The notes under the pieces were generated by a model. That model saw only the letters and a list, made by a program, of their open reading frames with translations. It searched no databases and was not told where the DNA came from. Both the position numbers and the translations under genes were made by a program. A stretch of DNA of 14,723 bases from Candidatus Omnitrophota bacterium (lineage in GTDB: Bacteria; Omnitrophota; Gorgyraeia; Gygaellales; Profunditerraquicolaceae). The stretch is from contig JASEHM010000006.1 of assembly GCA_030018895.1 (NCBI GenBank), forward strand, positions 1-14,723, given 5' to 3'. Of this stretch, positions 14,018-14,723 are shown in pieces; position 1 is the first letter of the stretch; each line of letters opens with the position of its first letter.

Positions 14018-14365
14018 AATCTTCGGGAGAGGGCGTAATTCCCAACTGGTAGTAAACCTAGATATAAACCGCCAGAAGCGGCCTATATTTAATAAGGTAA
14101 AAGCCTACGAGTCCAGAGTAAAATGAAGCTCCTTGTAGCGAGCTACAGGGTATCGTAAAATCAAAAGCGAAATTGCTTCGAAGCCGAATACCCAACTCTG
14201 CTTCGCTCAAAATGCTTTCGCGTTTGAGCTTCGCAGAAGTTCTTCTTTCGCCTTCATCCCTGTGGCAAGTCACAGGGTATTCGGCGAAGAAGAATAAATA
14301 TTTTGCCAAGGACAGATCAAGTGTAATTCTTGAGCCAATAGTAAAAGTCTAGATAAAAGAAGATT
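14018..14365 (+). promoter_or_regulatory. FMN riboswitch (RFN element) with an oversized variable arm
   Basis: The RNA binds flavin mononucleotide and normally switches off riboflavin synthesis or uptake genes. P1 is AATCTTC (14018-14024) with GAAGATT (14359-14365). Conserved blocks follow in order: CGGGAGAGGGCGTAATTCCC (14024-14043), ACTGGTAGTAAA, AAGCCTACGAGTCC (14101-14114), GGACAGATCAAG (14310-14321), TGTAATTCTTGAGCCAATAG, then AAAAGTCTAGATAAAAGAAG before P1 closes. GGTAG/CCTAC replaces the usual GGCGG/CCCGC with pairing kept, evidence for a working fold. Between GAGTCC and GGAC lie 195 nt where most RFN elements have a short variable hairpin. No flavin gene is in the window; its target would be on the plus strand beyond 14723, or absent. 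Confidence 0.88.
14125..14299. repeat. Hairpin-rich insertion in the riboswitch variable arm
   Basis: The block is bracketed by GTAAAAT (14118-14124) and ATTTTGC (14300-14306), which pair and may be the original arm. Inside: CCTTGTAG-CGAG-CTACAGGG (about 14131-14150); the perfect 11-bp pair GCCGAATACCC (14183-14193) and GGGTATTCGGC (14275-14285); an inner stem TCTGC..GCTCAAA with TTTGAGC..GCAGA; and CCCTGTG-GCAAGT-CACAGGG (14258-14277). It looks like a dispersed repeat dropped into the loop. The open minus-strand frame across it (14058-14309) is not a credible gene. Confidence 0.65.
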
Positions 14366-14370
14366 CTATC

Positions 14371-14417
14371 ATACCGACGTTTTCTTTACTAATGAGACTG
14401 TGGAAGTCGGTATTTTG
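14371..14417 (+). terminator. Terminator-like hairpin 1 after the riboswitch
   Basis: ATACCGAC (14371-14378) pairs with GTCGGTAT (14406-14413) around a 27-nt loop, followed by TTTTGCTTT-type sequence. The position just after P1 suits the expression platform of the riboswitch, though the loop is large and the U-run short. Confidence 0.4.
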
Positions 14418-14435
14418 CTTTATCTCTCTGAATTT

Positions 14436-14485
14436 TATACCATTAGTTGTGCAAAGCTCAATAATTACCAATGGTATATCTTTTT
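14436..14485 (+). terminator. Terminator-like hairpin 2
   Basis: TATACCATT (14436-14444) pairs perfectly with AATGGTATA (14470-14478) around a 25-nt loop and is followed by TCTTTTT. AT-rich and weaker than the next hairpin; it could act as an alternative structure or antiterminator. Confidence 0.35.
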
Positions 14486-14723
14486 AGAAACCCGAAGGCC
14501 ATCATCTTCGGGTTTTTTAATGACTAGGCAATTTACGGCAAGCATAGCGGCGTAAATTGCAGGCTGAAAGCCGTTTGCAAATAACGGTTCTTTCGTATTT
14601 AAGGTAATACTCTTGGGTTTAAAAGTCCGCAATGCTGATGAATCTTTAATAAGAAGTAGGGTTCTTTCGTTATCATTGTGAATATCTTCCAGGATTATAT
14701 AATCTCCGTTATCTTTAAGGGTT
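14465..14723 (-). CDS. Unidentified protein, C-terminal fragment (runs off the right edge)
   Basis: One minus-strand frame stays open from the window edge (first full codon ending at 14722) to a TAA at 14465-14467, about 85 codons; the other two minus frames are closed. The start of the visible part looks protein-like (NGDYIILEDIHNDNERTLLL, then IKDSSALRTFKPKSITLN), while the last third (QPAIYAAMLAVNC to KKIYHW) is read through a 10-bp palindrome and the plus-strand terminator. I do not recognise the family. It could be a real gene whose 3' end was extended by inserted hairpins, or a chance frame. It is convergent with the riboswitch transcript. Confidence 0.4.
   Translation of the reverse strand, partial: TLKDNGDYIILEDIHNDNERTLLLIKDSSALRTFKPKSITLNTKEPLFANGFQPAIYAAMLAVNCLVIKKPEDDGLRVSKKIYHW
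14488..14518 (+). terminator. Strong intrinsic terminator downstream of the riboswitch
   Basis: AAACCCGAAG (14488-14497) and CTTCGGGTTT (14506-14515) form a perfect 10-bp stem with an 8-nt loop, followed by further T residues (a run of six T, three of them in the stem). It reads as a terminator only on the plus strand; on the minus strand it is followed by CTAAAAAG. It would end the riboswitch transcript about 150 nt after the aptamer. Confidence 0.75.
14528..14560. repeat. 10-bp perfect palindrome
   Basis: GCAATTTACG (14528-14537) pairs with CGTAAATTGC (14551-14560) around a 13-nt loop. A smaller stem, CCGTT/AACGG, lies just to the right (about 14572-14588). No T-run follows on either strand, so it is not an obvious terminator; it may be another copy of a dispersed palindrome. 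Confidence 0.5.

Noticed and set aside
14058..14309. 83-codon minus-strand frame across the riboswitch
   Set aside because: Its sequence is the translation of the riboswitch arm and the inserted repeat, with no family resemblance or ribosome site.
1..14723. tRNA or rRNA genes
   Set aside because: I saw no cloverleaf with the conserved T-arm sequence and no rRNA-like stretch.

Overview
The window looks like a chromosomal stretch of an uncultured, AT-rich, diderm-type bacterium. The gene content (full-length argS, recJ, pnp, ftsK, rimO, pgsA, pgpA, a zinc-type rpmB and a RodZ-like protein) and the density of palindromic repeats remind me of Candidatus Omnitrophota (OP3) or a related lineage. 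That placement is inference from memory of such genomes, not something the sequence proves.

Layout. Bases 1-27 are the end of a dispersed palindromic repeat. Then come a short RNase III-like gene (58-510), argS (551-2191) and recJ (2191-3873), all on the plus strand, with recJ running convergently into rpmB (minus, 3875-4102). A divergent promoter region (about 4103-4260) drives rpmB leftward and an S-adenosylmethionine decarboxylase-like gene rightward; the latter appears to be leaderless. A tight plus-strand block follows: rpsO, pnp, ftsK, rodZ-like, rimO, pgsA, pgpA. Several neighbours overlap by 1-14 nt, so translational coupling is likely. The block joins RNA decay and translation (rpsO, pnp, rimO), chromosome segregation (ftsK), cell shape (rodZ) and acidic phospholipid synthesis (pgsA makes phosphatidylglycerol phosphate, pgpA dephosphorylates it). 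Facing it on the minus strand are cinA/pncC and thpR; the 3' ends of thpR and pgpA overlap by 40 bp.

The right end (13958-14723) is mostly regulatory. A pair of back-to-back promoters sharing one -35 region drives cinA leftward (again apparently leaderless) and an FMN riboswitch rightward. The riboswitch core is well preserved, but its variable arm carries about 175-195 nt of extra hairpin-rich sequence. Three terminator-like hairpins follow, and then the C-terminal end of an unidentified minus-strand reading frame. No flavin gene lies in the window.

The most unusual theme is repetitive sequence lodged inside functional genes and RNA without obviously destroying them. One palindromic element sits at the 5' end of rimO and may even supply its start codon and ribosome binding site. 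A second lies in the rimO TRAM domain as an exact multiple of three between 5-bp direct repeats. A 42-bp hairpin repeat is tandemly duplicated in the ftsK linker, and a fourth structured block sits in the riboswitch arm. A second notable point is the RNase III-like protein, which lacks the double-stranded RNA-binding domain and two of the usual acidic active-site residues.
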